A stretch of 64,000 nucleotides of DNA from Ignelater luminosus (lineage: Eukaryota; Arthropoda; Insecta; Coleoptera; Elateridae). Within the stretch, counting starts at the first letter, position 1; the number at the start of each line of letters is the position of its first letter. Shown piece after piece: positions 25,028-38,682 of this stretch. A program made the position numbers and the translations under genes. The notes under the pieces were generated by a model. The model ran no database searches. It was not told where the DNA came from and was given only the letters and a program-made list of their open reading frames with translations. The stretch spans positions 22,007 through 86,006 of the forward strand of contig VTPC01003392.1 of NCBI GenBank assembly GCA_011009095.1. Reading direction: 5' to 3'.

Positions 25028-28000
25028 TAAATACACAGTATTTTTTTATTGCTATTTTTTGGGAAAACAATTAAAAATGTGACATTGTTCCCTCTTAATT
25101 TATAACCTTAAAACTAAATTTGTATCCCTATTGTATCTTTACATTTGTGTATTTGATCTATAAAGAGAAATACGAAAACTAATCTCTCAGAATTATTTCT
25201 GTTTGTCCTAATATGCTCAACATAACGTCAAAAAAAGTTTTACAAATAACCACATTTCTCCAAACAAACATTTATTGAATTATAATTCAAACTGCCGTTT
25301 AATCTTCAAATCTAACCCAAGAGATCTAAAAAGTATTTCTCCTAGCTATAAGTGGTCTACTTAAAAGTCTCTTTTAAGTGTTTACTTTTTTTTTAATATT
25401 ATATACTATAACTTTCCATTTCGTTATAAAGCAGTTATTGTGGTACTTCACTAAAGCGGTAATAGGATACAAGTTGACAGACGTTTCCGGATGATCTAAA
25501 ATCTAATTTCACGGTTGATTTTTTATTTGAGATTGTTATTATAATTAAAAAGGGTACATATCTAGAAATTATATTGTGGAACAAAATATACGACGATCTT
25601 TGAAGGATTTCTAATTCCGAACGCCGAACCATTTTAGTTTAATTATTGCAAGTTATAAAAAAAGGAAAGTGCAGTTAAAAAAACTCAATTCTATATTTTA
25701 TCGGTGAAAGAAATAAGGGTCAATTAACAGTAACATTAGAAAAAAACAAACGAATCAGCTTTTTGTTACACATTCATCATTTATATTATAGTGCACTAAG
25801 ATCAATTTTTTTTATTCGATTTTACCTGTAGATGGCATACTAACAAGTGATAGATCTGATAAAGTAACGAACAAATTAAATTATTTATTTTATACAGGGT
25901 GAATCTTCAGAAAGTACTCAAACTTAGGATGAACTTGCCGGCGACAGCGTGCTTTGGGTAGTATCGCCTTCCTTTGCCGCCCCTTCTAGGAATCTGTCGC
26001 AAAACTTTTGTCCACGTCACGCCCAGGCTCGTGAAATCACCACGCAGGAAGAAAGAGTCATGTGTTGGAGGTTACTTCGATTGGATCCACCTCTCGGGTA
26101 CGGTTTGCTAGCTAACATGAATACTTAGATGGAAGCTAGACCGATTTCTTGCATGGCGACTTCTTGACGAGCTCCTAAGAATGTCTAATTTCCAACGCAA
26201 CCAACAACTCACCAATCACATTACCCTGAATTCAAGACAATCAAACACCTAACGTCCATAACTCTCTAATCTTCTAACAAAACCAATTCCCACAAACCTC
26301 TTTTCGCAATTCTCCTTTTGTTTCAGACACTGCTAGTATATTAGAGACCACCAACATCGAAAAAGCTGCCAAGTATACGGGAGTGTTAGCAGTGGTGCGG
26401 ACTAGTTTCACTATGGCACCAACTAATTCAACATTCACGTTTCCTCCCAAAAATCGCACCAACTTAGCCTATCCTTCCTAACTATCTCACAATTATCATT
26501 TTTTCCATTAAGGTCAAAGAGACACTAGCTTGTACTGTCATCTGCTGTTTTACAGTAGAAAAGGCTATGATTTGACTTTGACTTAGAAAAAAGTATATCT
26601 AAAAGTGCACCGTCTCGAAGAATCTAGATATTGAAAAAACAAGTCACTAGAAATTAAGTTGTACGTCGTCAGAGAGTAATTTCTGCCTTCCACCACCGTC
26701 GATCACCCTAGCTTTCTTGTAGATAATCTAGTTCAAAGTATTATCAACATAATACAACTGCAAGGTGGAAATGAGAAGACATTTCCTAGGGGTATTGTGT
26801 GGCTGGTGGGTTCTGATATCTTCAGAATGGACGCTTTACATAATTGCAATCAAATTTCAAGTAAGTCTTTTAACTGTTTAATTTTATTTTGGGGTCCATT
26901 CCATAGATACTTCTAGGTGTTCTAGATAGTTCAGCACAGTTCTAGAATTCCAAATGTAGTTATACTTAAGTTTGGCTTTCAAAGCTTTCAAACATCTCCC
27001 GAATGGATGGGATCTTGACCCGTTGAGAAGCAGCAAAGAAAGGGCCGATCTCCAAGACGCTTGTCTCGCTTTAAATACTAAGCTTGAGATAAACCTAATT
27101 TTATTATTTCAGGAAGTTCTAGCAACTTACAGTTTTCTCAGGAAGGAGCCCTCCATGTCTTTTTTAGACTTATTTTCCGCTCTAAAGATAAATTCAAAAC
27201 AAAGCAAGCCATTAATTGTATTTACAAAAAGGTTTGAGAGATCTTGAGCTATAGATCCCTGCTGGTTAACTTTACGTGCACCAGGGAAAGATCCTTGTGG
27301 AGTGGATAACCTGCTCTAAAAGGATACAATAAAAAATTAGGGTCTAGTGGGGAAAAGTTCTGCTTTTAATTTTAAATTTAAAAATAAGATAATATCAGAA
27401 CTGTGTAGGGCACTACAGTAATTATTCTAGCTGCCTTATCTTGATGAGTATGAAGCAAAAAAACTTCTATTGCAGTCGAATCAGAATCTTTTTAAACATT
27501 TTGCATTTGTACTAGAAGTTAAAAGATCGATATGCTGGTACTATAATTCGACCTGAATGATGAAAAATTAAGCTTCACTGGAGAAAGACAGATACGAGGT
27601 TACAAGCAAAGCATTTCAGTTTATTAAAAATGGCAATGGAACTGGAAAGCTTCCTATCCCTTAAAGGAGTTATCTATAAAGATTCCCAAAATTTTGTTCC
27701 CACCGAAGAAAATCTGCCATTCTGTAGTAAGAACACCATGACATTATAGTCATCTTTGTTTTTTACTAAAGCCAGAAACTCTGCCCTCTCAAGTCGTTTG
27801 GTATACAACCAAGACTATTTGAGATATTTGATCAGAAGCTTCTTTTCTAGCGGTAAAGTATTTCGTAATATCTAATTGTCTGTATAAATGATCTACAAGC
27901 GAGCTGAAATGGTTGACGACGGTAGAAGAAGCTTGTCTGGTTCTACAACTTTGGTACCCTGTATCTTGAAAGATACAAATAATCTGGATTTTTATAACTT

Positions 28001-28540
28001 CGTCGCACTTTTTGTAAAATAAAATAAACCAACAAACCAACGCAAAGTGAAATCACATACAGAATAAATCCAGAATTTTATTGTTCTTAATTAATAAATC
28101 AACCGCGCCTATTAGATCCTATTACTAGAAATTAAATTTCCAAAAATTACATAAATAAAATTATAGGTACGCTTTGCAAGGTCGACTGGAGTATACATAA
28201 ATTTATTTATGCGAGATAGATGGTGAAAGCACCTACTTAAATATACGCTTATAGTATAAGATAATGCAGCTGAAGTAATTGAAAGTTATAAAAGTACTTT
28301 GACTATAAATTCTTGCTGCTGTCATCTAAGTATTTAAGACAACATGAAAGAGATTTTTAGATATAATTAATTTGAAAAGTAAACTGACACAAATAATACC
28401 GATATTAAAAACTGAAATATAGTCAGCAGAATACTAAGATGGAGCGTCATTAGTATAACAGATGCAACACAGCAGGGTCACTGAAGTTTATTTAGATACA
28501 AATAATTGAAGATTTCATTACAAAGAAATCTCTTGCAGTT
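25028..28540. other. stretch without a supported gene
   Basis: AT-rich sequence with less AT-rich patches at about 25900-26500 and 26650-27300 that look like old element debris. TACAGGGTGAATC at 25895 resembles a mariner-type end, but no inverted partner was found. The frames at 26972-27247 and 27789-28040 match nothing known. Confidence 0.35.
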
Positions 28541-29290
28541 TTCTTAGGGTTGGTCAATCTTCAGGTAATTTTGTATATTTCTACTTGTTTACAGCAAATT
28601 TAAAACAAATTCCTTGTAGTTTTCATTCTTGAGATTCCCCAAAAAGCTATTCACAATAGCATAAAGTTCCTACTGTGAGAGCATATGGCCACCTCCATTT
28701 AATTTTGGCAGTGCAACGAGGCTTTATACTTCGACAGATTTGCTCCAAGAGACTCATACTAGAATGAATCATCTAGATTTGCAGAGTACCTTCAATTACA
28801 ATTTGATAAAAATTTCTTTCCTCCAAAATATTTTTTAAAAAGTCAAGAGACCGGTGAGAAGGCGCAGTGTTCTAATGAAACAACACCTTTTAAATCATCT
28901 AACAATGCAACATAATATTCACCTGTGATACTTTATCCCTTTTCTAGATAATCAATAAGAAACCATTCCGCGTAAATCCCAAAGCAAAGTGGTCATCAAC
29001 CATTCCTTTGTCAGCATACGGAACAGTTTTGAATTTGCTTAGTGGTGGAGAATCGAAAGTGTTTCTACTGTTTTAATTGCTTTTTTGTTTTGGGTAAACC
29101 AACATTTCATCAACAGCAAAAAATCGTTGCATAAGGTTTTTTGAAGCACGACGAAAGCATCTTTGGGCATACCGTAGGCTTCTTCATGAAGAAAGCAAGG
29201 TATCTTTTTTTCTTGGAAATAATGAAGTATCTTGGTGTCACGTTTAAAATGGTAGTCATTTGTATCTTTGTCATTCTGGGCTACACAACT
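28541..29290 (-). pseudogene. mariner transposase relic
   Basis: A heavily decayed mariner (DD34D-type) transposase reading leftward. In order on the minus strand: an AVDE block (about 29105-29125) corresponding to the first catalytic Asp; TVPYADKGMVDDHF; then WFLIDYLEKG and SITGEYYVALLDDLKG (about 28890-28970). These match the I-D-Y-L-x-KG-x-TITG-x-YY region of mariners. A deletion has removed the DNAP-H block with the second Asp. KKYFGGKKF (about 28811-28840) marks the C-terminal part. Stops and shifts are frequent. At 28545-28570 GGTTGGTCAATCTTCAGG resembles a mariner terminal repeat, marking the 3' end. The other end was not found. Confidence 0.8.
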
Positions 29291-29759
29291 TCATAGTTCA
29301 CATTTAATTGTCTATGGGTTTTAGCATCAAAACAACCTCTTGGTGTTGCACTGGCATAACAAACATTGATAATTGGTTTCAGTTTTTTATTTCTTCAATT
29401 ACACAAATTGCAACAAATAATGAAATGTGTTTGCGGTAGTAATCCTTCAAATTTGATCAAAACGAAGAGATACAACCAATCAAAGAGTATGGTAAATCAT
29501 CATGTTTCCAGAGCCACCTCATCTCACCGCTTGCTTACTAATTATAAAACCTTTACCACAATAAATGATTTGTTAAATAATTTTGATTATTTATTTATTA
29601 ACTTAGTATTATTTACATATTTGTTATTTGTGCTACAGCTCATCCCATCCTACCATTGTCCCTGCGGAGGATATTTCTAGGTGCAAGAACCGGCGCCCAT
29701 TACATTAATACTTTTTAAATTAGTTTTCAGGATCTTTAACATTTAATAGAACTGACAAA
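29291..29759. other. spacer between two relics
   Basis: Probably contains the unrecognisable N-terminal part of the mariner relic. The 104-codon plus-strand frame at 29366-29680 is antisense to that and resembles no known protein. Confidence 0.35.
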
Positions 29760-30272
29760 CTAACCCCACTGCGGTAATTGCCATCTATAGTCCTTTTGGC
29801 AATAGTTACGGGTGTGACCAAACCGTTCACATCGGAAGCACTGACTTAACTTGCATAGCATGCAGTGATTTTCGAAGTTTAAACATTTCTTTTCCTTGGT
29901 TATTAAGGGTGTGCTTTTTATAACGATTGAAAACGGTTTATTTAAAGGACCTCGCAATATAAAAAGTCTAATTCTATTATCTTTTTAAAATGTGGTTATA
30001 TGAGTAATCGATCATTTAAATTGATGTCCACGTGCTGATAGTTCTGTACTGTTCTGATATAAAAATGGCAGGAATTTTGATTTTTGATAAAGTCGACTTA
30101 AGTCGTCAACGGTCGATGCACATTTGATCTCGACTTACAGTTAGTCATTCTACTTGTGTCGGCACTGAGTTAAATGTTCCTAGCATTCCATGAGGATTAG
30201 GAGAACCTTTTGAATCGGACCCCGCCCCATCTCCTGCCTTTGAGCTAGCCTGCTGGCGCTTTTGTTTATCTT
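29760..30272 (-). pseudogene. Jockey-type LINE ORF1 relic
   Basis: A broken ORF1 (gag-like, nucleic-acid-binding) of a Jockey-group non-LTR retrotransposon, reading leftward. The 5' part (30150-30270) encodes a polar stretch, including SSKAGDGAGSDSKGSPNP, then an in-frame TGA. A middle piece reads KIPAIFI, like the K-I/P-P-I-F/I block of these proteins. The best-preserved part (29760-29957) ends CFRCERFGHTRNYC, a CCHC zinc knuckle with the RC-x-RFGHT-x-x-YC signature typical of Jockey ORF1. The later knuckles and ORF2 are missing, so the copy is truncated next to the mariner relic. Confidence 0.75.
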
Positions 30273-33200
30273 ATTTTGTTTTATTTATTAATTGAGTGTG
30301 ATTGGTTTGTAATGCGTTTACTATGTTTGTTTAATTAATGAGAAAGAAGTTAGTAATTATTTTAATGTAATAAATTAGATCTAGTTTACCAATAATTATA
30401 GTTTTCTTTTTTAAATTATTCAGTAACTTAATGGACAATTATTTAGAAATATTAGTGTTAATCATGACTGATTATTTTGTTTTCAATTCCCAGACACACA
30501 GGAATGACATTTGAGAAATTATAGTTATCTCTATCTTTGAATTTGAGTTCCTTACTAATTGATTACTTATAATCGGTAATCAATCTGTGTGCATGCGTAC
30601 AGTAAAAAATATTTATTTCAGACAAAACAGACCTTTTCCTATTTCCGGTTTACATTTCAGAAACAAGCAACCGGAAATTTAGAAATATTCTTTTATTCCT
30701 TATTGTGTGAGCTTTTTTTGATTTCATCAAAACAAAGTTTGTGATTATCTGGATAAAATCAATTTTAATCTAATTAGGCATTCATGTAAAAATTAAAGAT
30801 GACAATTTTTTAGAAATTCTCATTAGTCATGAAGATAATGATTTAAAACTGGTCTTTTAATTAAATTATGTTTTAGTGTTTATTAATGCTTCCGTTAGTT
30901 CTTATAATGATTTAATTAGCAATTTTGATAATAGTACACAATAGTAAGAATAAGACAAAATTAAATTAATTAGTCTCGTTAAAACCGTTACTTTCTCTAA
31001 AAATAAATTTAATTATTGTTTTTAAATCTTTTCCTTGTAAATATAATTTAATGTTTTAAAATGAAATCTAACTACATCTTTTTCACAATTAGTAGCTAAG
31101 AAAATTATTCGATTATTAAAATGTCATTTGATTCTAATTGAATCTCTGTTCAAACTCTGAAAATTTTACACATTTGGAATTAAATTTGCAATTAATTATG
31201 ACAAATTTTATTTAATTATAGTCTACAAAAGCAATAGACAGTAGCATGCGTTCTATATTCGTAGCAGACTAAAGTATTTTGAAACTTGAAGAATTTGTGA
31301 TCCTAATCATCGCTTAACAATAATTTCAACAAAACGCATTTAACAACTTTCGCTATCTTAAATTAATATCATATAATTATTCCTAACATAATTGTTATAA
31401 TTTGAATATCTTTTACATAATAATGACAATATAACGAGCGTCATGAAATTTTCTAGTCTACATACGAGACTTCACAAAAATATACGATCGTTACCTCTCA
31501 ACGAATCTAAACAAAAAAATTGTACCCAAGTTTTATCTTAAAAATGCATATTTTTTACTAAATACTTTCTCGCTTCGTTTTACGTTGTCGAAATTTTTTG
31601 CTTTGTCTTGGTAAGATAATTTATAGTACAAATTATATAAAATGTGTTATATAAATTTAAGTCTCATCAATAAAATAAAAATATCACTCGAGAGTAATCA
31701 ACACATAATATTATTTTTCCGTAATACTTAAGGATAAACATTAGAGTACGATAACATTTTTTTCTGATATGTGTACTACTTAACAAATATAGAAGAAATG
31801 AATGAAAGTAAAAAATATTTACGCGGAGGATTTAATTAATTACTAGCTACTTAGCGTGCTATATCAAAAATAAGCACCTACACGCGTTAATAATTTTCAT
31901 GGTACGTGATCTTCAAAAATATTTTGTACCTTGTAATTTCAGATGTTCTTGAAAGGGAAAGCATAAAGAAAGTATGTTCATTGATTAATCTTGATTGGTA
32001 ATATCATGGTGATCGGTACATATTTAAAAATAAGTTTAAGTTTATTGGAGGATTAACAAGCTTAAAATATGTGTATCAAAAATGTACACTAACTAATGTT
32101 TGTGTATTTAGTATTTTAGGTTGATGAATTACCATTACCAACTAACTGCAGGGCATCACATGAAACTTAATAGCTAAACAAGGCAGGAGGCGCGACAACT
32201 GTTTCAAAGAAGATGAAAAATGACAGTCATGCCCATGTTATAAAGATAAACAATTATTTTTATCAAAGCTACTAAAACTAAATTAATTAGTGTTAAAAAA
32301 CAAATAAGGGAACGACGAAAATTATCGGTTAAATTTACATGAAATATTTCAAACGGTATTGGCTGGTGATTTTTTACTACGAGAGGGCAACATGAAAAAC
32401 TAGCGTAACTAATAGAGGTTATTATAGCTATTAAAGAGCCTGTTTATACCTAAAATTATCTAGAAAATACAAACTTCTTACTTCTAAAAAATTGTCCAAA
32501 AATAGTCAGCTGACATTGATTTGGAAACTCTTTATTAAAAAAAAAATATTAATAAACAACTTGATGCAGTAGAAATTCTCTGGACAAACGAGCGAATAAA
32601 CGTTAAACAGTGGCGAAATGCAGGAATTAATTTCTTCTTCAGGCTTCAGAAGCAAAAGCGTGATCTGATCCGGTACGAAATAAAAGGCCAGCGGCCAATA
32701 GTTAGCATGATGAGTCTCTGACCGCGATGGTAATGATGGAATAGGTAAACAAAAGAGCTTCTCTTTTCAAGAAAGTGACAGTCTGAACAATGACGAAAAC
32801 AGTTCTCTTCTTGAGGTTGCTGGTGATGGTCTCTTCTGTGATGAGTCTGAAACAGTAAGCAAAAACAACAAAAACTGATCTTGTCACTGGGTTTTCCTCA
32901 AAACATTTATATTTTTGTAGCTCTTCTCAAAAAAAAACAAAATCAAGCCTTAAAATCTCGTAGTTACTAAATCTTAGTATTTCTACAATGTAAATTATGC
33001 CTTTATTGGTTATTCAATGTTGCATACACACCCTTAATGTAACTCATTCATTTTTTGCTTTTCCAAACTTTAATAACTATATACAAAACAAAAGCCTAAT
33101 TGCTGATTTCCACTGCATACCTACGAAAGCAAAATACTTTTGAAAGGTATCAAGATGTTTCCAGAAGAGACATCAGACTGAATGCAGACAAAGAAGTCCA

Positions 33201-36200
33201 TCATTGTAAAGCTGGGGAAGCTTTTTGTATGTGCAATTCATGAGAATTGAGATTTGATACACAAGGTTATTTGAGGTCAGACGGGATACCATCAAGAATA
33301 TCTTCAAGGCGTGATAGTAACGTAGACACTGAAAAGAGGAAAATTGTGAGTAAGTGCTTTAATTTCTTTCGCTTGAAAGGGCTTTATATAATTATAATAT
33401 AAATAAAGTTCCTTTCCCAAAGTTAAAAAACTGCTTGGGTCTCACTTGGAAATGAAATGCTGATATGATATAGACTAAACGTCTCTTCAGTATGGTACCT
33501 GGGAGGAATCTATTATGGAAGGGAAGATGAAATGCCTGACCGATAGATCAAATAAGAAAGTCTAGGTAACCGAGTCTTGCATGCTAGAATACCGTTTCAT
33601 CTAGCAGTGATCATGAATCTTGGATGATGTTGTTGTAAAACAGACAGAACACTAAGGAATTTTTATAGATTTTTCCGAGTATTAAGATTCTAACGATGTC
33701 TTTTCAAGCTATTTGTGGCAACTATTGGGAGGTGCCTTCTTTTTACTGAGCAACATCAGAAAAAATAAACAAATAGTCAATAAATGATGCCACTAAATAC
33801 CAATTATAGACAGAAAAGATCTGCACCACTGTATGATATCGCAACAACGCTTGATTTTGTTTTGCCAAAACGGGGTTTCCTAAAAGGTGATCCTTGATGG
33901 TTAGACAGTTCCAGATTTTTTTTAGGCAAGTTATTCTAGCCTGGGTAGTTCTTGTTAGGCTTCAGTGTCAGAGTTAGGTCTGTACAAGGTTGCGTGACAA
34001 AACTTTAAAAAACTAAAGCATAGTAGTTCTAGGCTGACTGTTTTTGAGATACATATTACCATAAGAAGTTGAATAACAGAAACGAAAGATTGGGACTTTT
34101 GGTTTTTTTGATGTTGACTATTAAACAGACCTTATCCAAGGCATTGTGCTAGACGTAAAAAGTCTGCAGTATTGAGTAAACTCTAGACTCTCGCGTCGAA
34201 ACTGTCTTTTCTTCCAGAAGATAATTCAAAGAATGTCCCAATGACCCAAATGTCGGTTATCAATCATCGCAGTACGTCTTGAACCTGTATCGTTTGTTTT
34301 TGAAAATTTCTTCCATAATTGCACAAGTTCATTAATTTAAATTCTTTATAGTAAGTATCTAGGATGAAACTATAGATTAAGTTAAGATGACTTTTTGTAG
34401 GTTCTATTAACTTAGCTGGCCCCCAACGTATTTGCTTATCTGTTCTCCAAAACTTATTCAATAACAAGAAACAATAATGATAATAATAATAGTAAGGCAT
34501 TAATAGCCGTGTTCAATCTTTCCCGTAGATTTGTAACGGAATATTACAGACTCTTGTTTAATAAATTATTATGGAGAACAATTAAATTAATTAATTTTTA
34601 ATACGCAGAATTTTATTTCCGTTTCCGTTTCTGCTTTTAATACTATTTTCCCATAGGACTTGGAAGAAAATAGTTACCTAATTTTTAACAGTGAGATTTG
34701 TTATCATTTAAAATTATTTACTTTGTGAAGAGACAAAAACCTACAATAAAAATTTTCTTCAAACACCAAACTAGAAAAATGAGATGTTGAAATGATATTC
34801 AATTAGTTAATCGAAGACTCGTGTCCTTGCTCACGTAACCAAAGCACGAAACTGAACAAAAGTAAACCAAATTGTCATTTTAATGTGTGCTACATTTTCA
34901 TTATTTTTTTAAGGCGAGTCAGTTGGGAAAATAGAATAAAATACAACTGCTCGTCTATGGATTAACTTCTATTTGGCACATTACAAAAACTGACTACAAT
35001 CCTCTTTTAAAATATTAGGTAGGCAATGCAGGTGACCATTTCAAATGGTCGTATTTAATTACTTCCGGTCTTTAGTTGCAATAAATAGTCAACTTTCTTA
35101 TTTTATTCATTTAACATGCATGTTAAAACTTATCAGTATGTTTAAGTGCTATTACAAGCTGAAGTATAAAACACAAATCAAAAGCGTTATTGAAAAGTTA
35201 TTTAGTTTTTATCTTATTTTGGTGGTAGCTTTTATTTTATTTTTATGTCTTATTGTGAAATTATCTATCTTATATGGTGTGTAAATGGCGTAAATCATTA
35301 TTTATGCTGAAGATTTATCGTGTAACAGTTTTTAACAGGTTCCATACTTGGATAATTGACAAATGAGAATCTGTGTCTCTAAATGCTATACTTGGTCAAA
35401 ACATTCAACTTCATTATTGAGAGCAATTACAGCATTAATTAAAATACTTCTAAATTAAGATTAGTAAAATAAGAACTTTTCTTACAACAATCAATATTTT
35501 CATTTTAAATTCTTAGGTTTCGAAAGTTCAGGTAGAAAAATGTCAGGCATTTTTATTATTAATGCTTAATGGTGACAATTAAAAATTATTGGAATTCAAA
35601 CTCTTTAAAACAGATGAACTCTCATCAGCCTTTAAGGCAATGTCTAGACTACTTATCTAATAATGATTCCATGAGGAAATCAAAACTATTACCAATCGTG
35701 TTCCTAACTAAAAATAATGTGAACAATATTATCATCTTGTCAACTTCTGATTTCATTTGTTTGCCAAGATCAGATAACCTCAAATATTGTTTTACTTTAA
35801 GATTATCAAGAAAACAGTCTTCTCCACAAACTTTTATTATAATTAGTATATAAAATTACATTACTCGTACATGTTTCGGTTATTACTAATTAATATAACC
35901 ATCCTCAGCGAGTACATTTCAAACCAACTGTAATTAAAGGAACAGATGTTTATTTTAAGTTATTAAGTTTTTCACAATTGTTTTTCTTACCTTAAAATAT
36001 ATTATGTAGAGAAAAAGATTTTGATTTATGGTCATCCCATTGTTTTTATTTATTAAGTAGTAATAAGAATTGCATCGTTAATTGTTAAAATTAAATTATA
36101 GAAATCTTTTGAAAAACATTTGTTACCGGACTGTCCTATAAAGAAACTGTAAATGTCAGATATTGATTTATTGAAAATACACATGTTGCATAAATAAAAA

Positions 36201-36470
36201 TTTTTTTAAAGCTGAACTATACTGGGCCTTCCAATATAAATTGCTGTATATTTTGTAACATGGGTTGGCATTCTAAGATATTTTCATTCACACATTTATA
36301 TTGTGGATTTTTACTGTATGTAGACTTTCTTTTCTTGATAATCTTAAACAAAACCTCCAGCATGAGGGATCCTTTTGAAGAGATTGTTTTACTTTCTTGG
36401 TAACGATATCTTTCATGTTTTTATTTCTAAAATTCTAATTTATAACGTAAGGTTGTTAATATATATTTTG
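30273..36470. other. long AT-rich stretch without a supported gene
   Basis: About 6.2 kb. 30300-32000 and 34500-36470 are very AT-rich. 32600-34300 is somewhat less so and may hold decayed elements. No frame matched a known domain, and I found no credible exon series. Confidence 0.4.
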
Positions 36471-36514
36471 ATTATTCCCATCTTAGTCAGGCGAAAATGT
36501 CAAAAATATTGAGT
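36471..36514 (+). repeat. short direct repeat, copy 1
   Basis: ATTATTCCCATCTTAGTCAGG and the following GTCAAAAATATTGAGT recur, diverged, at 37511-37554 in the same orientation. It may be part of a dispersed element family. Confidence 0.5.
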
Positions 36515-36540
36515 ACTATCTCTGTCTTAGTATTTTATCT

Positions 36541-36698
36541 TTAGTTTTACATTGCAGGGCAATACCAAATAATTATTTTTTAAAAAACAAAAGCGCAACG
36601 AATAATGCTACAATTTTCTTTAATGGGAAGGTATCCCTTTATTGTTCTCATTTGATACAGAATGTTTTTCTCTTTTCAATGATGTAAAGCTTTGATAC
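36541..36698 (+). repeat. detached DD41D terminal-repeat fragment
   Basis: About 158 bp nearly identical to 23151-23308, inside the left terminal repeat of the 23 kb element. It runs from TTAGTTTTACATT to CTTTGATAC. Neither the outer CAGTG end nor any transposase sequence is present. It is an internal slice of a terminal repeat, left by deletion, abortive repair or a non-autonomous derivative. Confidence 0.9.
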
Positions 36699-36845
36699 TC
36701 AGATATAGCTACATTGTTGCAATCAGCAATGAATGTAAAATAAGATAATTTGATCACTCTGTGTAAAAGAGATGACTGGTTGTCTGGAAAAAACTACTTT
36801 CCACGGGCAAGCCAAATCTCTCCATCTTCGGATGGTTAAATCTGG

Positions 36846-37030
36846 CCAGTTTGGAAGCCTTCCAACATTGTCAACCTAACCTGGCTATTTTGTTCTGGTC
36901 AGATTTGTCCAGTTTGGTGGGTTTTCCAATGCTTCCAACTTATCCTAGTCCAATCTAGCCAAAACTAAGGCCCTTCCAATGCTGCCAAGTTAATCTGTTT
37001 AAAACTTGCCAGTTTGGGACTTTTCTATGT
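36846..37030 (+). repeat. small tandem repeat, about 50-63 bp units
   Basis: Three diverged units plus a partial one begin CCAGTTTGG (36846, 36909, 37008) or CCAAAACTAAGG (36958). Each continues CCTTCCAA-(C/T)-(A/G)-(C/T)-TG-C-AA. Unit lengths are 63, about 49 and about 50 bp. Confidence 0.75.
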
Positions 37031-38680
37031 TTACAGTTTGAAAGCGTGTACTCTTTAGACAGACTCAAATCCGGAGGCACGCGTACACAGTGTTGACGGA
37101 AAGACAGAGGAATTGCTCTCTTTTATCTGTGTACATGGAGGATTTCATCGTGAAGAAGCTTATTAGAAAATTTCGTATGATTTATATATATCTAGTAGTT
37201 CAAGTTAACTGGTGTAGTTTCTGTAGTAAAGCTGATCAAAATATTTATTATAGCAAAGAATATCTGCATGATTACATTTAGTATAGATTAGAGAAAGATG
37301 TTTGTTTTTTATAAAAGTTCTTAATATTAGACATACAAAAAAAAGAAAAGTGTTTACTTACAGCTATTGCAGCTGGAGAAAAAGGAAAGCTTAACAGAAC
37401 AAGGAGGTAAGAAGCATATAAAATTATACAACCTGTTTTAAAAGAAACGTAATGTACAAATTGTGAATTGTAATGATAAAAGATTTATGTTTAGTTTAAT
37501 AATAATCCTCGTTTATTCCCAACGAAGTTAGGCGAGGACGTCAAAAATTTGAGTTGTACGTTGTTCTGTGTTTTGTTATTACACCTGTACAGAATCATGA
37601 ACTGCGAAATATAATATAGCTAACACAGTTTAACATTTATTGGGAGATGTAAAACACCACCTAGCGGTAATCTTGAGAACTACTACTATATAGGAATCTT
37701 TAAATTGTACTCGGTTTCCTTAATAATAATAAAAATTCTTCATTCATGCTCTAATTAAAATATTTGTTCAAAAGAAAAGAATATTTGGTATTATTTTGTC
37801 TTTGTAAATTATACAAGAGCAAGCCGAAATGTGTAAAACGAGAAATTTTATTACAAATTATCAACTTATTTTCATACCTACTCTAGCAGACAGATACTAT
37901 AAAGTAATTAGCAAAATTACAATTGGGAGGATTAAAATACTATAAAAGTCATGTAAAATGGTCTTTAATTCATAATAGTAATAATTTGTTTGTTGGCTTA
38001 TTGTTAATCTACATCATTATACGAGACCAAACGTAACTATAAAACTTTTACAAATAAAGATTTTCATCTTCTGTAAATGTCATTATTTAAGCATCTTGCA
38101 TGAATGATAGTTTATATTGGATATTCAGATATCTTCCATTCGTCATATTCCAAATATGCTTGCTTGAAAGAATTTACATCTTAATAATAGTAGAAATTAA
38201 ACGAAGAGTATTGTATTTCTTGTTTACTTAACAAAGATGAAATAACTTTCTTTGCAATTGTAAAGACTTGTTAATCGTGTTAGATCTTATAGTGAAATCA
38301 TGCTGTCGTTTATATCCATTTGTGGAAATGTGCAATACGGAGAATGGATTCTTCTAAAAACCAGTTTTACTTTACCTAATTATTTTTATTGAAATCTATA
38401 CATGTGAAGTAATAATTACCCGATTATTACTTCTTAAGAATGTATTTTCTTTTTCTTTTTTTGGAAATATTGTCAATATGTTAATGATGTAGCCACAAAA
38501 AACTTGTACTTTCACTAATAACGATAGATGGAATTTTATTGTACCCACGTAGCCATTAATGAGTTACAAGATTTGTTTATAAATCAATAGTTTTGTTTGA
38601 TTTTTTCTGTAATAATTATTTTAATTAAAAAATAGTAAAGGAACTTTTTTTAATGTAATGTTTTTATTTGTTTACAACCA
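37031..38680. other. gene-free AT-rich stretch
   Basis: Contains the second copy of a short direct repeat (37511-37554). The 63-codon frame at 37090-37281 is unsupported. Otherwise nothing recognised. Confidence 0.4.
37511..37554 (+). repeat. short direct repeat, copy 2
   Basis: Partner of 36471-36514, about 1.04 kb away. Shares TTATTCCCA, TTAGGCGA and GTCAAAAAT-T-GAGT. Confidence 0.5.
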
Positions 38681-38682
38681 AT

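Noticed and set aside
25895-26240. Complete mariner-like element starting at TACAGGGTG
   Set aside because: No inverted partner end and no transposase remnant could be found.
26972-27247. 91-codon plus-strand frame
   Set aside because: No recognisable domain, no splice or promoter context, and it lies in probable element debris.
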